Numbered from the stretch's first letter, positions 25,571 to 35,505 are shown. The stretch is DNA of 64,000 nt from Ureibacillus acetophenoni (GCF_900220965.1 NZ_OBQC01000001.1:1-64000); one strand, 5' to 3'. Notes: generated by a model not told the origin, from the letters alone. A program made the numbers and translations.

Positions 25571-26776
25571 ATGAAGGATCTATTCATAAAAACGGAACAA
25601 CAAAAAATTTGGCTTGAAAAATTAGCGACATTAGAACAAACCTTTAAACTCAATGCACAACAAATCGACGAGGAATCATATTTTCCAAGGGAGCATATTC
25701 AAGCTCTGCGGGAAATTGGATATACGAAAGTAACATTACCAAAAGAATTAGGTGGTGAAGGATTCAACATTCACGACACAATAGTCCTTCAAGAAACATT
25801 AGGTAGTTACGATGGAAGTACAGCACTATCGATCGCTTGGACGCTTCTAACAGTTGGAGATCTTTTTGAAAATAAAAACTGGGAACCATCTAAACTTGAA
25901 TCTCTAGCTAAAGCGGTTGAACAAGGCGCAATTATTAACCGTTCAGTAAGTGAAGCTGCAACAGGTAGCCCAATCCGTGGTGGACGTCCTGGAACACAAG
26001 CAGTACGTGAAGGGAACAAGTGGGTGATCAATGGACGTAAAAGTTATACATCAGGATCTCCTGAACTAGATTACTTCCTTACTTCTGCTTGGATTGAAGA
26101 AAAAGAAACAATCGGTTTCTTCTTAATCCATAAAGATACAGAAGGGCTATCAATCGATGAAACTTGGGATGTAATTGCGATGCGCGGAACAGGTAGTCAT
26201 GACTTAGTACTTGAAAATGTAGTAGTGGATGAGTCAGATTTAGTTGAACTTCCTACTTACAGTACAGGCTTTAAGTTAAATGGTTGGCTTTTATTAATAC
26301 CAGCTACATATTTAGGGATTGCTCAAGCTGCACGTGATTACGCATTAAGATTTGCAAATACTCACTCACCAAACAGTATTAAAGGTACAATCGCATCTTT
26401 ACCAAACGTACAAAGTTTACTTGGTGAAATCGAATTGGAACTTGCAACGGCTCGTTACACTTTATATGGTGCGGCACAAAACTATGTAGAGTTAAAACAA
26501 AAGGAAAGTGAAGGTCACAAACTTTCAGAAGATGAAGGCACGATGCTTGTGAACGCAGTCAATACAGCAAAGCATGTTGTTACAAATGCTGCGATTACAG
26601 TGGTGGATAAAGCAATGCGTGTTGTTGGAGCAAAAAGTTTACAAAGAACAAATCCATTACAACGTTACTATCGTGACGTTCGTGCAGGGCTCCACAACCC
26701 ACCAATGGATGACATTACAATTAAAAAATTAGCGGAATTCGCTTTAAAACAAGATGAACATAAAGGGGAACAATAA
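25571..26776 (+). CDS. Acyl-CoA-dehydrogenase-family flavoprotein
   Basis: This 401-residue protein has acyl-CoA dehydrogenase architecture: an N-terminal helical domain (about 1-125), a middle beta domain (NRSVSEAATGS, then INGRKSYTSGSPELDYFL and MRGTGSHDLVLENVVV at about 150-225) and a C-terminal helical domain. The usual C-terminal YEGT catalytic stretch of true acyl-CoA dehydrogenases is absent; the end reads YRDVRAGLHNPPMDD. It therefore may be a DszC/SfnB-like flavin monooxygenase rather than a beta-oxidation enzyme. It leads an operon with a solute-binding protein 2 bp downstream. Ribosome site AAGGAGG. Confidence 0.75.
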   Translation: MKDLFIKTEQQKIWLEKLATLEQTFKLNAQQIDEESYFPREHIQALREIGYTKVTLPKELGGEGFNIHDTIVLQETLGSYDGSTALSIAWTLLTVGDLFENKNWEPSKLESLAKAVEQGAIINRSVSEAATGSPIRGGRPGTQAVREGNKWVINGRKSYTSGSPELDYFLTSAWIEEKETIGFFLIHKDTEGLSIDETWDVIAMRGTGSHDLVLENVVVDESDLVELPTYSTGFKLNGWLLLIPATYLGIAQAARDYALRFANTHSPNSIKGTIASLPNVQSLLGEIELELATARYTLYGAAQNYVELKQKESEGHKLSEDEGTMLVNAVNTAKHVVTNAAITVVDKAMRVVGAKSLQRTNPLQRYYRDVRAGLHNPPMDDITIKKLAEFALKQDEHKGEQ

Positions 26777-26778
26777 TC

Positions 26779-27654
26779 ATGAAATTCAATAAATTACTTA
26801 AATTTGCTGCTGTAGGATTTGCATCAATTTCAATTTTAGCTGCATGTGGAAACGGTGAAAGTGAAAAATCATCAGGAACGAAGACGACAGAAGACGGTCA
26901 AGAAGTTCGAGTTGTAAAAGTAGCTTACGACCAAGCGGGTAAACCGATGACATTCATCGATGAAAATGGAAATGCAACAGGTTATGACGTAGAAGTTATG
27001 AAACTAGTAGATGAACTTTTACCAGAATACGAGTTTGAATTTGTAGGTACGACAAATGACGATCTATTAATTGGTGTAGAACAAGGAAAATACCATGCTG
27101 GAGTAAAAAATGCCTTCTGGACAGAAGAGCGTACACAGAAGTTCATTTTCCCACAAGAATTCCTTGGCTTAAGTAGTGCAGGTCTAGTGTTGAAAAAGGA
27201 AAATGAAAATATTAAGGACTTAAGTGACTTTGCAACAGCTGGTATGACTCTAGCACCAATTGCAGCTAACAATGCACAATACACGGTTATTGCTGAATAC
27301 AACGACGCAAACCCAGACAATCCTGTAAAACTACAAGCAGGTGAAGAGTTTACTGTAGACGTTGTTCAATGGGTAAATGAAGGTCGTGTTGATGGTGGGG
27401 TAATCATTGAAGGTGCATTCAAAGGGCAAGTATTAACTGAAGGCGGTCCGTATTACAACTTAAAAGATGAAGTTGTCTATAACGAATTCGCGGTAATTAA
27501 AACATGGCCATTATTCAACAAAAATGAACAAGAATTTGCTGATGCATATGACAAAGCACTAGCAGAGTTAAAAGAGACTGATAAATTACGTGAATTAAGT
27601 GTTGAGTTCTACGGTAGAGATTTATTTGAAGTGTTAGATAAAGTAGAACGTTAA
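26779..27654 (+). CDS. Amino-acid ABC transporter substrate-binding lipoprotein
   Basis: This 291-residue extracytoplasmic solute-binding protein (family 3 type) has a signal peptide with lipobox ILAAC, so lipidation is expected at C23. After a polar linker, the bilobed domain runs from about residue 43 (VRVVKVAYDQAGKPMTF, then YDVEVMKLVDELLP). The ligand is probably a polar amino acid or sulfur compound but cannot be told by eye. It starts 2 bp after the flavoprotein stop. A hairpin terminator after it may lower expression of the permease and ATPase genes relative to this protein. Confidence 0.88.
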   Translation: MKFNKLLKFAAVGFASISILAACGNGESEKSSGTKTTEDGQEVRVVKVAYDQAGKPMTFIDENGNATGYDVEVMKLVDELLPEYEFEFVGTTNDDLLIGVEQGKYHAGVKNAFWTEERTQKFIFPQEFLGLSSAGLVLKKENENIKDLSDFATAGMTLAPIAANNAQYTVIAEYNDANPDNPVKLQAGEEFTVDVVQWVNEGRVDGGVIIEGAFKGQVLTEGGPYYNLKDEVVYNEFAVIKTWPLFNKNEQEFADAYDKALAELKETDKLRELSVEFYGRDLFEVLDKVER

Positions 27655-27661
27655 AAAATGT

Positions 27662-27705
27662 AAGAAAGGGCTGCCAGTGGTCAGTTTCTCTGGAGCCCTT
27701 TTCTT
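27662..27705 (+). terminator. Hairpin between binding protein and permease genes
   Basis: AAGAAAGGGCT..CCAG pairs with CTGG..GCCCTTTTCTT. It probably acts as a partial terminator inside the transporter operon. Confidence 0.75.
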
Positions 27706-27816
27706 ATATTTGTGTGATTAACATCTTTTAGATTAGTTTTCTATGAAAATAGAAAAAGGTTTCGGAACATAATTTTCTCTCTCTAATGAATTTCTCATTT
27801 GGAAAGTGGTGAGTAG

Positions 27817-28527
27817 ATGGAAAAGTATTTTGATATAAATTATCTTTGGACGGCACTTCCTCAACTAGTACCATTTTTATGGATTACCTTATTTGTAGCT
27901 GCGTTGTCCGTAATTTTTGGAACCTTGCTTGGTTTAATTATTGCTGTCTTTAAATTATCTAAAAATAGATTTTTACAATTATTAGCAAATAGCTATATTA
28001 CAATCATGCGTTGTACGCCTTCAATTGTACTATTATTCCTTGTTTATTATGGAATACCTGCTTTTGCTGATTCTTTCTTCGGTATATATTTACAAGATGT
28101 ACACACTGGAGTATTTGTAGTTATTACGTTTAGCTTACAATTCGCAGCGATGATGGCAGAAGTAATTAGATCCGCTTATTTAGCTATTGATAAAGGACAA
28201 TATGAGGCTGCAGTAAGTGTTGGGTTAACACCATTCCAAGCATATCGACGAATCATCTTCCCACAAGCTGTAGTTGTTGCGCTACCAAACTTCGGTAACG
28301 GACTCATTTCAGTCCTACAAGAGGGAGCACTAGCTTATACAATCGGATTTATTGACATTGTAGGAAAAGCGAATCTAATCATTGCGAATAATTACAATAC
28401 ACACGCGTTAGAGATCTATATTGCTTTAGCAGTATTTTATTGGGTACTTTCCGTTGTGATTGCAAAAATCTTTGAATTGCTAGAAAAAGCATTTAGTAAA
28501 GGGCAACGTTCATTAAAAACAAGTTAA
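27817..28527 (+). CDS. Amino-acid ABC transporter permease
   Basis: This 236-residue HisMQ/GlnP-type permease has about five transmembrane helices and the EAA coupling loop AAVSVGLTPFQAYRRIIFPQAV (described here in part, about residues 128-150). An N-terminal segment MRCTPSIVLLFLVYYG is typical of the family. It pairs with the second permease 16 bp downstream to form a heterodimeric channel. The ribosome site is weak (AAGTGGTGA). Confidence 0.9.
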   Translation: MEKYFDINYLWTALPQLVPFLWITLFVAALSVIFGTLLGLIIAVFKLSKNRFLQLLANSYITIMRCTPSIVLLFLVYYGIPAFADSFFGIYLQDVHTGVFVVITFSLQFAAMMAEVIRSAYLAIDKGQYEAAVSVGLTPFQAYRRIIFPQAVVVALPNFGNGLISVLQEGALAYTIGFIDIVGKANLIIANNYNTHALEIYIALAVFYWVLSVVIAKIFELLEKAFSKGQRSLKTS

Positions 28528-28543
28528 GGAGGCGCATTAAAGG

Positions 28544-29263
28544 ATGAATTCTAGTTTTATTAATATGGAATTTCTAATTGATACATTTTTCGTAGCACTT
28601 AGTGGCGTTCCAATTGCGCTTCTTGTAACTGTTGTTGCACTTGCGATCGCTTTGCCAATCGGCTTTTTCCTCGCATTAACACGAATCAATGAAATTCCAA
28701 TACTTAATGGTTTTACAAAAGTGTATGTGTCCTTTGTTCGAGGGACGCCTATCATCATTCAAATATTTGTTTTATATAGTATTCTACCATTAGTTTTAGC
28801 AAGTATTTTTGAAAGGTATAATATTGATTTCCCAATATATGAAGTCAATACACTATGGTATGCATTTATTATTTTCTCGTTTAATACAGCTGCTATTTTA
28901 GTCGAAGTCTTTCGTTCGGCACTGAAAACTGTAAATGCAGGACAATTGGAGGCAGCTTACTCTGTTGGGTTAACAACAGCACAAGCGTATCGCCGAATTA
29001 TTATCCCACAAATGCTTGTATCTGCAATGCCTAATCTATGTACAGCAACGATTAATTTGATCAAAGCAACGTCATTAGGTTACGCGATTTCATTACAAGA
29101 AATTACGCTAAAAGCGAAAGTGGCTGCAAACGTAGGGTACAACTATTTAGAAGCGTATATTGATATATTTATTGTTTACTTGATTTTGTGTATTACGGTT
29201 GAGTATTTATTTAAAGTCTTTGAAAAACGACTAAGTCGCTATAAGGCTGTTGCTACGGCATAG
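28544..29263 (+). CDS. Amino-acid ABC transporter permease, second subunit
   Basis: This 239-residue HisMQ-type permease has a [13 protein letters not shown] segment and an EAA loop ([19 protein letters not shown]). It is paralogous to the upstream permease, consistent with a heterodimer. AAGGAGG lies in the short gap after the first permease gene. Confidence 0.9.
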   Translation: MNSSFINMEFLIDTFFVALSGVPIALLVTVVALAIALPIGFFLALTRINEIPILNGFTKVYVSFVRGTPIIIQIFVLYSILPLVLASIFERYNIDFPIYEVNTLWYAFIIFSFNTAAILVEVFRSALKTVNAGQLEAAYSVGLTTAQAYRRIIIPQMLVSAMPNLCTATINLIKATSLGYAISLQEITLKAKVAANVGYNYLEAYIDIFIVYLILCITVEYLFKVFEKRLSRYKAVATA

Positions 29264-29274
29264 GGGGGAAAACG

Positions 29275-30030
29275 ATGTTAGAAATTCAAAATGTCCATAA
29301 ATCATTTGGTAAAAATGAAATATTAAAAGGCGTCGATCTTTCAGTAGATAAAGGCGATGTAGTTGTAATACTCGGTCCAAGTGGATCCGGAAAAACAACA
29401 CTTTTACGATGCATAAACTTTTTAGAAAGAGCTGATCAAGGAACAGCGACTTTAGGGGATTTGAAGGTAGACTTGCATTCAGCTTCGAAAAAAGAAGTAT
29501 TGGCCGTTCGTCAACGATCTGCTTTCGTTTTCCAAAACTATAATTTATTTAACAATAAAACAGCCATTGAAAATGTGGCTGAAGGTTTAATAATTGGAAG
29601 AAAGATACCTAAAGAAGAAGCATACAAAATTGCTCGTGAAGCATTAGATAAAGTAGGTCTATCTGAGAAATACGACTCCTATCCTAGCCAATTATCCGGA
29701 GGGCAACAGCAACGTGTCGGGATTGCACGCGCGGTTGCATTAAATCCAGATGTCATTCTTTTCGATGAGCCAACTTCTGCACTCGACCCAGAACTAGTTG
29801 GAGAAGTACTCGAAGTTATGAAAGAAATCGCCCGTGAAGGAACTACAATGATTGTCGTAACCCATGAAATGCAATTTGCTAAGGATGTTGCGAAAAAGGT
29901 GATCTTTATGGATGGTGGCAACATTGTTGAAGAGGGAACACCCCATGAAATTTTTGTCACACCAAAAGAAGAACGAACACGCCGATTTTTACGACGCGTG
30001 CTACCAGGGGAATATGATTTTGAAATTTAG
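29275..30030 (+). CDS. Amino-acid ABC transporter ATP-binding protein
   Basis: This 251-residue polar-amino-acid-type ABC ATPase has Walker [10 protein letters not shown] (about 34-42), Q-loop FQNYNLF, signature [14 protein letters not shown], Walker [14 protein letters not shown] and H-loop VVTHEMQFA. It completes the transporter operon. Close relatives are GlnQ/TcyN-type ATPases. Ribosome site GGGGGG upstream of ATG; terminator after the stop. Confidence 0.93.
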   Translation: MLEIQNVHKSFGKNEILKGVDLSVDKGDVVVILGPSGSGKTTLLRCINFLERADQGTATLGDLKVDLHSASKKEVLAVRQRSAFVFQNYNLFNNKTAIENVAEGLIIGRKIPKEEAYKIAREALDKVGLSEKYDSYPSQLSGGQQQRVGIARAVALNPDVILFDEPTSALDPELVGEVLEVMKEIAREGTTMIVVTHEMQFAKDVAKKVIFMDGGNIVEEGTPHEIFVTPKEERTRRFLRRVLPGEYDFEI

Positions 30031-30054
30031 CCAGTCCTATTTAGGGCTGGTTTT
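30031..30054 (+). terminator. Terminator of the ABC transporter operon
   Basis: CCAGTCCTA and TAGGGCTGG form a 9-bp stem (one G-U pair) with a tiny loop, followed by TTTTA. Confidence 0.7.
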
Positions 30055-30085
30055 ACCATATTTTTATGAAAATAGTTTCTCAAAC

Positions 30086-30434
30086 TCGCAAGTAAGCTCA
30101 TTAGAATCGCTAGTAACGTACTGAAAATCGCAAGTGAATTCCATCAAATTCGGAAAACGCAAATAAGTAACCAAAACTCGCAAATAAACTCCATAGAATC
30201 GCAAGTAACGTTCTGAAATTCGCAAGTAAAATTTATCAATTTAAGAAATCGCACGAAAGTATTCAAAACTCGCTCATAAGTTTCTGAAATTCGCCCGTAA
30301 TCTTAAGAAAAGCGCTCGTAAAAACCTGAAATAAGCTAAAACGCCCGTAAGTATGCAAATGTCGCCCATAAGTACGTGGAACTCGCCCGTAAATATCAGA
30401 AACTCGCACATAAACACCTGAATTTCGCCCGTAG
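30086..30434. repeat. Array of 21-bp-step TCGCAAGTAA/TCGCCCGTAA repeats
   Basis: About sixteen copies of a 10-base core (TCGCAAGTAA at the left, changing to TCGCCCGTAA or TCGCCCATAA at the right) are separated by unconserved 11-base spacers. The step is 21 bp for most units, with a few of 29-30. The cores are conserved while spacers are random, the opposite of a simple satellite. It lies between the ABC operon terminator and mmsA. No reading frame of note is present. Confidence 0.9.
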
Positions 30435-30594
30435 ACCCAATCCAAACCAACCCATGCAACAAAATGTGAAAAGAAAGCATAACTTTCTTTACCATATGTC
30501 CATTTAAAATTAGCAAAAATAAATTTACATTAAAGTTAGGATGTTCTTTCTCATATATATAAGAGGGAGACTGAAAAAATAAGGGGTGTAGCAA

Positions 30595-32121
30595 ATGACT
30601 GTTGATCAAAAAGTTAGAGAATTACAGCATTTTATTAATGGTTCACTAGTGGATGGGACAAGTGGACGTTATTCAGATGTTTACAATCCGAGTACTGGTG
30701 AAGTTATTGCACGAGTGCCATTAGCATCGAGAGAGGAAGTTATAACTGCTATTGAAAATGCAAAAGCAGCATTTCCAGCTTGGAAAAAAGTATCTGCAGG
30801 AAAGCGTGCAGAAGTTGTTCAACGTTTCCGTCAATTAGTCTCTGAAAATATTGAAGAGCTCATCGAAGTCATCTGTGAAGAAAGTGGAAAAACGAAAGAA
30901 GATGCTAAAGGTGAAATTACTCGTGGTTTAGAATCTGTTGATTTAGCTATCAACGTTGCCCACATGACTAAAGGGGAATACTCAGTCAATGTTGGTGGAG
31001 GCATAAACGCATATTCTGCAAAATATCCACTTGGCGTCGTTGCTGCCATTTCACCGTTTAACTTCCCGGTAATGGTACCACTTGCTCAAACAAGTATGGC
31101 TGTTGCTGTTGGAAACGCGGTAATTTTAAAACCATCTGAAAAAGTACCTATCTCAGCGCTATACATGTCAAATCTGTGGAAAGAAGCTGGATTACCAGAT
31201 GGCATTTGGACAGTTATCAATGGTGACAAAGAAGCGGTTGATGAACTATTAGAAAATAATACAATTGAAGCTATTTCCTTTGTCGGCTCAACTCCAGTAG
31301 CTGAGCATATCTACCAAAAAGGAACAAGCTATAACAAACGTGTGGCTGCCCTAGGTGGTGGTAAAAACTTTATGGTAGTTATGCCGGATGCTGACCTAGA
31401 GAAAACAGCAAATGCATTTTTAGGAGCAGCCTATGGAGCAGCATCGCAACGTTGTATGGCTATTTCGGGTGCAATCCCAGTTGGTAAAGAAACAGCAGAC
31501 AAGTTCGTTGCGATCTTAAAAGAAAAAATTGCAAACTTAAAAGTGGGACCATATACTGACGAAACAGTAGATTTCGGACCAGTCATCACACAGCAATCAA
31601 AAGATGCGGTTCTTGCAGCGATTAATAAAGGAATCGAAGAGGGTGCGCAAATCGTTGTTGATGGTCGTAATCCAAAAATCAGTGAAACATCAAAAGGTTT
31701 CTATCTTGGGCCGACACTTTTAGACGAAGTGACACCATCAATGGAAATCTATGAAAAAGAAGTTTTCGGTCCTGCACGTATTATCGTTCGTGTAGAATCT
31801 CTGCAAGAAGCGATTGATTTAATTAATGACCACGAATTAGGTAACGGTGTAACGATCTTCACAAATAGTGGAGCGGCTGCTCGTAAATTCCAAGAAGAAA
31901 TTGAAGTTGGTATGGTAGGGGTAAACGTACCGATACCAATTCCAGTAGGCTATCATAACTTTGGTGGACTAAAACGTTCAAAATTTGGTGAGGGTTACAT
32001 GTTTGGTCCAGACCAAGCCCGCTTCTTCACAAAAGTAAAAACGATTTCAGAACGTTGGTTAGAAGAAGATGATGAAACTGCATCAACGTTTTCCTTCCCA
32101 AGTAATGAAAGTGGAAAGTAA
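30595..32121 (+). CDS. mmsA: CoA-acylating methylmalonate/malonate semialdehyde dehydrogenase
   Basis: This 508-residue ALDH-superfamily enzyme of the MmsA/IolA type oxidises malonate semialdehyde or methylmalonate semialdehyde to acetyl-CoA or propionyl-CoA with loss of CO2. The catalytic cysteine is C287 (ASQRCMAIS). The motif PFNFPVMVP (154-162) and the ALGGGKNFMVVMPDAD stretch are typical of the CoA-acylating group. With the downstream PucR-type regulator and omega-aminotransferase it forms a likely beta-alanine or beta-aminoisobutyrate catabolic set. Ribosome site AAGGGGTG. Confidence 0.9.
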   Translation: MTVDQKVRELQHFINGSLVDGTSGRYSDVYNPSTGEVIARVPLASREEVITAIENAKAAFPAWKKVSAGKRAEVVQRFRQLVSENIEELIEVICEESGKTKEDAKGEITRGLESVDLAINVAHMTKGEYSVNVGGGINAYSAKYPLGVVAAISPFNFPVMVPLAQTSMAVAVGNAVILKPSEKVPISALYMSNLWKEAGLPDGIWTVINGDKEAVDELLENNTIEAISFVGSTPVAEHIYQKGTSYNKRVAALGGGKNFMVVMPDADLEKTANAFLGAAYGAASQRCMAISGAIPVGKETADKFVAILKEKIANLKVGPYTDETVDFGPVITQQSKDAVLAAINKGIEEGAQIVVDGRNPKISETSKGFYLGPTLLDEVTPSMEIYEKEVFGPARIIVRVESLQEAIDLINDHELGNGVTIFTNSGAAARKFQEEIEVGMVGVNVPIPIPVGYHNFGGLKRSKFGEGYMFGPDQARFFTKVKTISERWLEEDDETASTFSFPSNESGK

Positions 32122-32134
32122 CAAATAACATATT

Positions 32135-32169
32135 AAAAGAGGTATACCGCATTGGTATGCCTCTTTTTT
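32135..32169 (+). terminator. mmsA terminator
   Basis: AAAAGAGGTATACC pairs with GGTATGCCTCTTTT, followed by T. Confidence 0.9.
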
Positions 32170-32271
32170 GATTTTATTAGAAAAGTAGAAAGGTTTCTTC
32201 TATAATATCAATAGAATAATAGTTTAAATATTTTGAAAAGTGAAATCGGTGTAGAACAGGAGGGATGTTTA

Positions 32272-33843
32272 GTGACTCATTCATTGCAAATGGAAGATGT
32301 TTTAAAAAATAAACATTTTGCTCGAGCGGAAGTAATTGCGGGAAGCAATGGACTTAGCAACCTTGTGAAATGGGTACATATTTTAGAAACCTACCATGTT
32401 GAAAAATTACTAAAAGGGCAAGAACTTGTATTAACGACAGGTGTAAGTATTAAACAAGATACAGAAAAGTTTCTTCTTTTTGTAGAAGGGTTAATTAAAG
32501 CAAAAAGTGCAGGTTTGTGTATTGAATATGGTGAGTATATACAAAGCATCCCGGAAGAAGTTATAGACCTTGCCAATAAACATCAGTTCCCTATCATCGT
32601 ATTCCACGAAATTGTCGCATTTGTTGAAATAACTCAAGAACTTCATTCCTTAATTATTAATCAACAATATTTAATGATCTCGAAATTAGAAAAATATGCA
32701 CAGCAATTAAATAAAGAAACATTATCTACACAAACACCGAGTCATCTTATGAAAATGATGTATCAATATTTAAAGGTTCAGACAATCCTCAAGATTGAAG
32801 GGCAAGAACCGTTGTTCATTCCGAATTTATCACAACAACAGAGATCCTCATTACTAAAAAAAATAGAATATCATTCAGAAGATTCATGTTTTATTAGCCA
32901 ATCAATTCATTTATTTGAACATCCATATGCTGAAATTATGTTATATAGCGAGGAAAAAGCAATTACAGAATTTGAATCCCTCATTTTAGACAGAACGGCA
33001 ACGGCATTAGGGGAATTATTAATTCGAAATTTGTATGTGGAAGAGAAAAAAGGGATAGAAGATGCCAAGTGGTTGGAAGAATGGTTAGAAGGAAAGCATT
33101 TAAAGGAAGCGATCGATCAATTTATTTTATCCCAATGGACAAGTTATGTACCAAAAGGATGTACGGTTGTCCTCACATCCATTTCCGAAATGAAAAGAAA
33201 TCAACAACTTGATAAAACATATTTGAAATTGTATTGTAAGTCGATTTTTGAACAGTATGGATTTTATTCATTTGTTGTGGAAAAGAACAAGTTTCTTAAT
33301 TTTATTTTGCTGAATAAACGTGAGCAAAGCTCGATGAAGGATAGAATCTATGAATCTCTGAAAAAAATAGAACAGTCCGATTTGATAACGAATCAAGATG
33401 CCTTTCATTTTAAGTTTGTCGTTGGTAAATTAGTCGACCAGGTTCACCACATTGGGGAGAGTTATCAATCTGCATTAGATGCATTATATATCTCCAGAAA
33501 AATTAAGACATCCTCCTACTTCTATGATGATCTTCATCTGTACCGTTTAATTTATCAAATGCAAATGCACACCGATTTACATGAGATGGTTAATGAATAT
33601 TTACAGCCATTAATAGAGTATGATGAAAAAAATAATGGGCAGTTGATTGATACATTGGAAGTTTATTTGCAAACGAATGGCTCGAAGCAAGAAACGGCAA
33701 AGCGTTTGTTTATTGTGAGGCAAACACTATACCATCGGATTCGAAAGATTGAAAGTTTAATAGGTGAAGATTTTATGGATGGAGAGAAGCGGCTTGTTCT
33801 GGAATTTATGTTGCTCTCTCGTAAGTTCATGGCAAATGTATAG
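32272..33843 (+). CDS. PucR-family transcriptional regulator
   Basis: This 523-residue protein has an N-terminal purine-catabolism-regulator-like domain (about 1-120, with VLTTGVSIKQD and GLCIEYGEY) and a C-terminal PucR helix-turn-helix (about 465-520, DTLEVYLQTNGSKQETAKRL then HRIRKIESLIGEDF). GTG 32272 is chosen because GGAGGG lies just upstream; the reading 39 nt longer has no site. Located between mmsA and the aminotransferase gene, all in the same direction but separated by terminators, it is the likely activator of both. The effector is unknown. Confidence 0.88.
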   Translation: MTHSLQMEDVLKNKHFARAEVIAGSNGLSNLVKWVHILETYHVEKLLKGQELVLTTGVSIKQDTEKFLLFVEGLIKAKSAGLCIEYGEYIQSIPEEVIDLANKHQFPIIVFHEIVAFVEITQELHSLIINQQYLMISKLEKYAQQLNKETLSTQTPSHLMKMMYQYLKVQTILKIEGQEPLFIPNLSQQQRSSLLKKIEYHSEDSCFISQSIHLFEHPYAEIMLYSEEKAITEFESLILDRTATALGELLIRNLYVEEKKGIEDAKWLEEWLEGKHLKEAIDQFILSQWTSYVPKGCTVVLTSISEMKRNQQLDKTYLKLYCKSIFEQYGFYSFVVEKNKFLNFILLNKREQSSMKDRIYESLKKIEQSDLITNQDAFHFKFVVGKLVDQVHHIGESYQSALDALYISRKIKTSSYFYDDLHLYRLIYQMQMHTDLHEMVNEYLQPLIEYDEKNNGQLIDTLEVYLQTNGSKQETAKRLFIVRQTLYHRIRKIESLIGEDFMDGEKRLVLEFMLLSRKFMANV

Positions 33844-34017
33844 TGTAGGGAGTAGCGATTGGATGGAGTTTCGATCGTTACTCCTTTTACGTTATGTATG
33901 AATTTTTTGGTATTATTTTACGTTTTGTTTAGTGAAAAAAATGAAGGGACAAATCATAATTGACTGTAAATTAAAGTTTGATTCGATGCTTTAAAAAATG
34001 GATAGGGGTGTGTGGTT

Positions 34018-35373
34018 ATGTTAGAGACAAATGTCGGTAAAGAACTGATGAGTAAAGATGAAAAATATGTTTGGCACTCCATGAAACCGTATAATCCAAA
34101 TGCAACATTGGTGGTTGAACAGTCCAGTGGTGCACGTATTACAGATGTTGATGGAAAAGAATATATTGATGCGATGGCTGGTTTGTTCTGTGTGAATGTT
34201 GGTTACGGTCGACAAGAGCTAGCACAAGCGGCATATGAACAATTATTAAAAAATCCATATACGCCACTTTCTCAAGGACACGTGCCAGCTATTGAACTTG
34301 CGGAAAAGCTAAACGAAATGCTTGGCGGTGATTATGTCGTATTCTTCTCGAATAGCGGGTCGGAGGCAAATGAAGCTGCATTTAAGATTGCTAGACAATA
34401 CCATCAACAAAGAGGGGAAGGCTCACGTTATAAAATTGTGTCTCGATATCGGGCTTATCACGGAAGTAGTATGGGTTCTCTTGCAGCAACTGGGCAGGCT
34501 GAACGGAAATATAAATATGAACCGCTAGCACCAGGTTTCCTGCATGTAACACCTCCTGATTCATACCGTCGAAACGAAGATGAGTATACAGAAGCGCAAG
34601 AAATTCCAAGTGTAAAAGAAGTGGATAATTTGATGACTTGGGAATTTAGTGAAACAATTGCGGCAATGATTTTAGAGCCGATTATTACTGGTGGGGGAAT
34701 TTTAATTCCACCTCAAAATTATTTAAAAGGTATTGAGGAAGTTTGTAAGAAACACGGTGCTTTATTAATTGTCGATGAAGTTATATGTGGTTTTGGTCGT
34801 ACTGGTAAACCATTTGGCTTCATGAACTATGATGTGAAACCGGATATTATCACAATGGCAAAAGGACTGACTAGCGCTTATTTACCGCTTTCAGCGACTG
34901 CGGTGAAACGCGAAATTTACGAAGAGTTCACAAAAAGTGGAAATTACGATTTCTTCCGACATGTGAACACGTTTGGCGGCAGTCCCGCTGCATGCGCATT
35001 AGCATTGAAGAATTTAGAAATTATGGAGAATGAAAAATTATTTAAGCGTTCACTAGAAAAGGGTAGTGAATTACTTGAAAAGCTTCAAAATGCTTTAGGA
35101 GAGCATCCTTACGTTGGGGATGTGCGCGGAAAAGGTTTGTTAATAGGTGTAGAACTAGTTAAAGATAAGACAACGAAGGAGCCACTTGATGTTGCTTTGG
35201 TTAACCAAGTGGTAGCGACGTGTAAAGAAAACGGAGTTATTATTGGGAAAAACGGTACAACAGTTGCAGGCTATAACAATATCCTTCAATTATCTCCACC
35301 ATTAAGCATTCCAGATGAAGATTTAGAGATTGTTCTAAAAACGTTAGTGGATGCGATTAACAAGTTAAACTAA
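34018..35373 (+). CDS. Class III omega-aminotransferase (beta-alanine/omega-amino acid:pyruvate type)
   Basis: This 451-residue PLP enzyme has the class III signature including D253 (IVDEVICGFGR) and the Schiff-base lysine K282 (MAKGLTSAYLPL), plus the phosphate-binding SNSGSEANEAAF. It would convert an omega-amino acid such as beta-alanine to the semialdehyde, which the upstream MmsA-type enzyme can oxidise. The ATG at 34018 is preferred over a GTG two codons earlier. Substrate is inferred from context. Confidence 0.88.
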   Translation: MLETNVGKELMSKDEKYVWHSMKPYNPNATLVVEQSSGARITDVDGKEYIDAMAGLFCVNVGYGRQELAQAAYEQLLKNPYTPLSQGHVPAIELAEKLNEMLGGDYVVFFSNSGSEANEAAFKIARQYHQQRGEGSRYKIVSRYRAYHGSSMGSLAATGQAERKYKYEPLAPGFLHVTPPDSYRRNEDEYTEAQEIPSVKEVDNLMTWEFSETIAAMILEPIITGGGILIPPQNYLKGIEEVCKKHGALLIVDEVICGFGRTGKPFGFMNYDVKPDIITMAKGLTSAYLPLSATAVKREIYEEFTKSGNYDFFRHVNTFGGSPAACALALKNLEIMENEKLFKRSLEKGSELLEKLQNALGEHPYVGDVRGKGLLIGVELVKDKTTKEPLDVALVNQVVATCKENGVIIGKNGTTVAGYNNILQLSPPLSIPDEDLEIVLKTLVDAINKLN

Positions 35374-35382
35374 TAAACAATT

Positions 35383-35426
35383 GCTGACCTTAAGAGAAGA
35401 ATTCATTCTTTTTAGGTCAGCTTTTT
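35383..35426 (+). terminator. Aminotransferase terminator
   Basis: GCTGACCT (35383-35390) pairs with AGGTCAGC (35414-35421), plus internal A/T pairing, then five T. Confidence 0.9.
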
Positions 35427-35505
35427 ATGTAAAGGGTGCCATTTTGCTATATATTATAAATAATGGATAAAAAATTGATTGAGCATTAATTAAGGGGGAA
35501 GAAAT

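Noticed and set aside
30263-30609. Minus-strand frames through the 21-bp array
   Set aside because: A 21-bp step is a multiple of three, so frames stay open by periodicity; the peptide (VYGRNSG, VYVRVSD) is repeat-derived.
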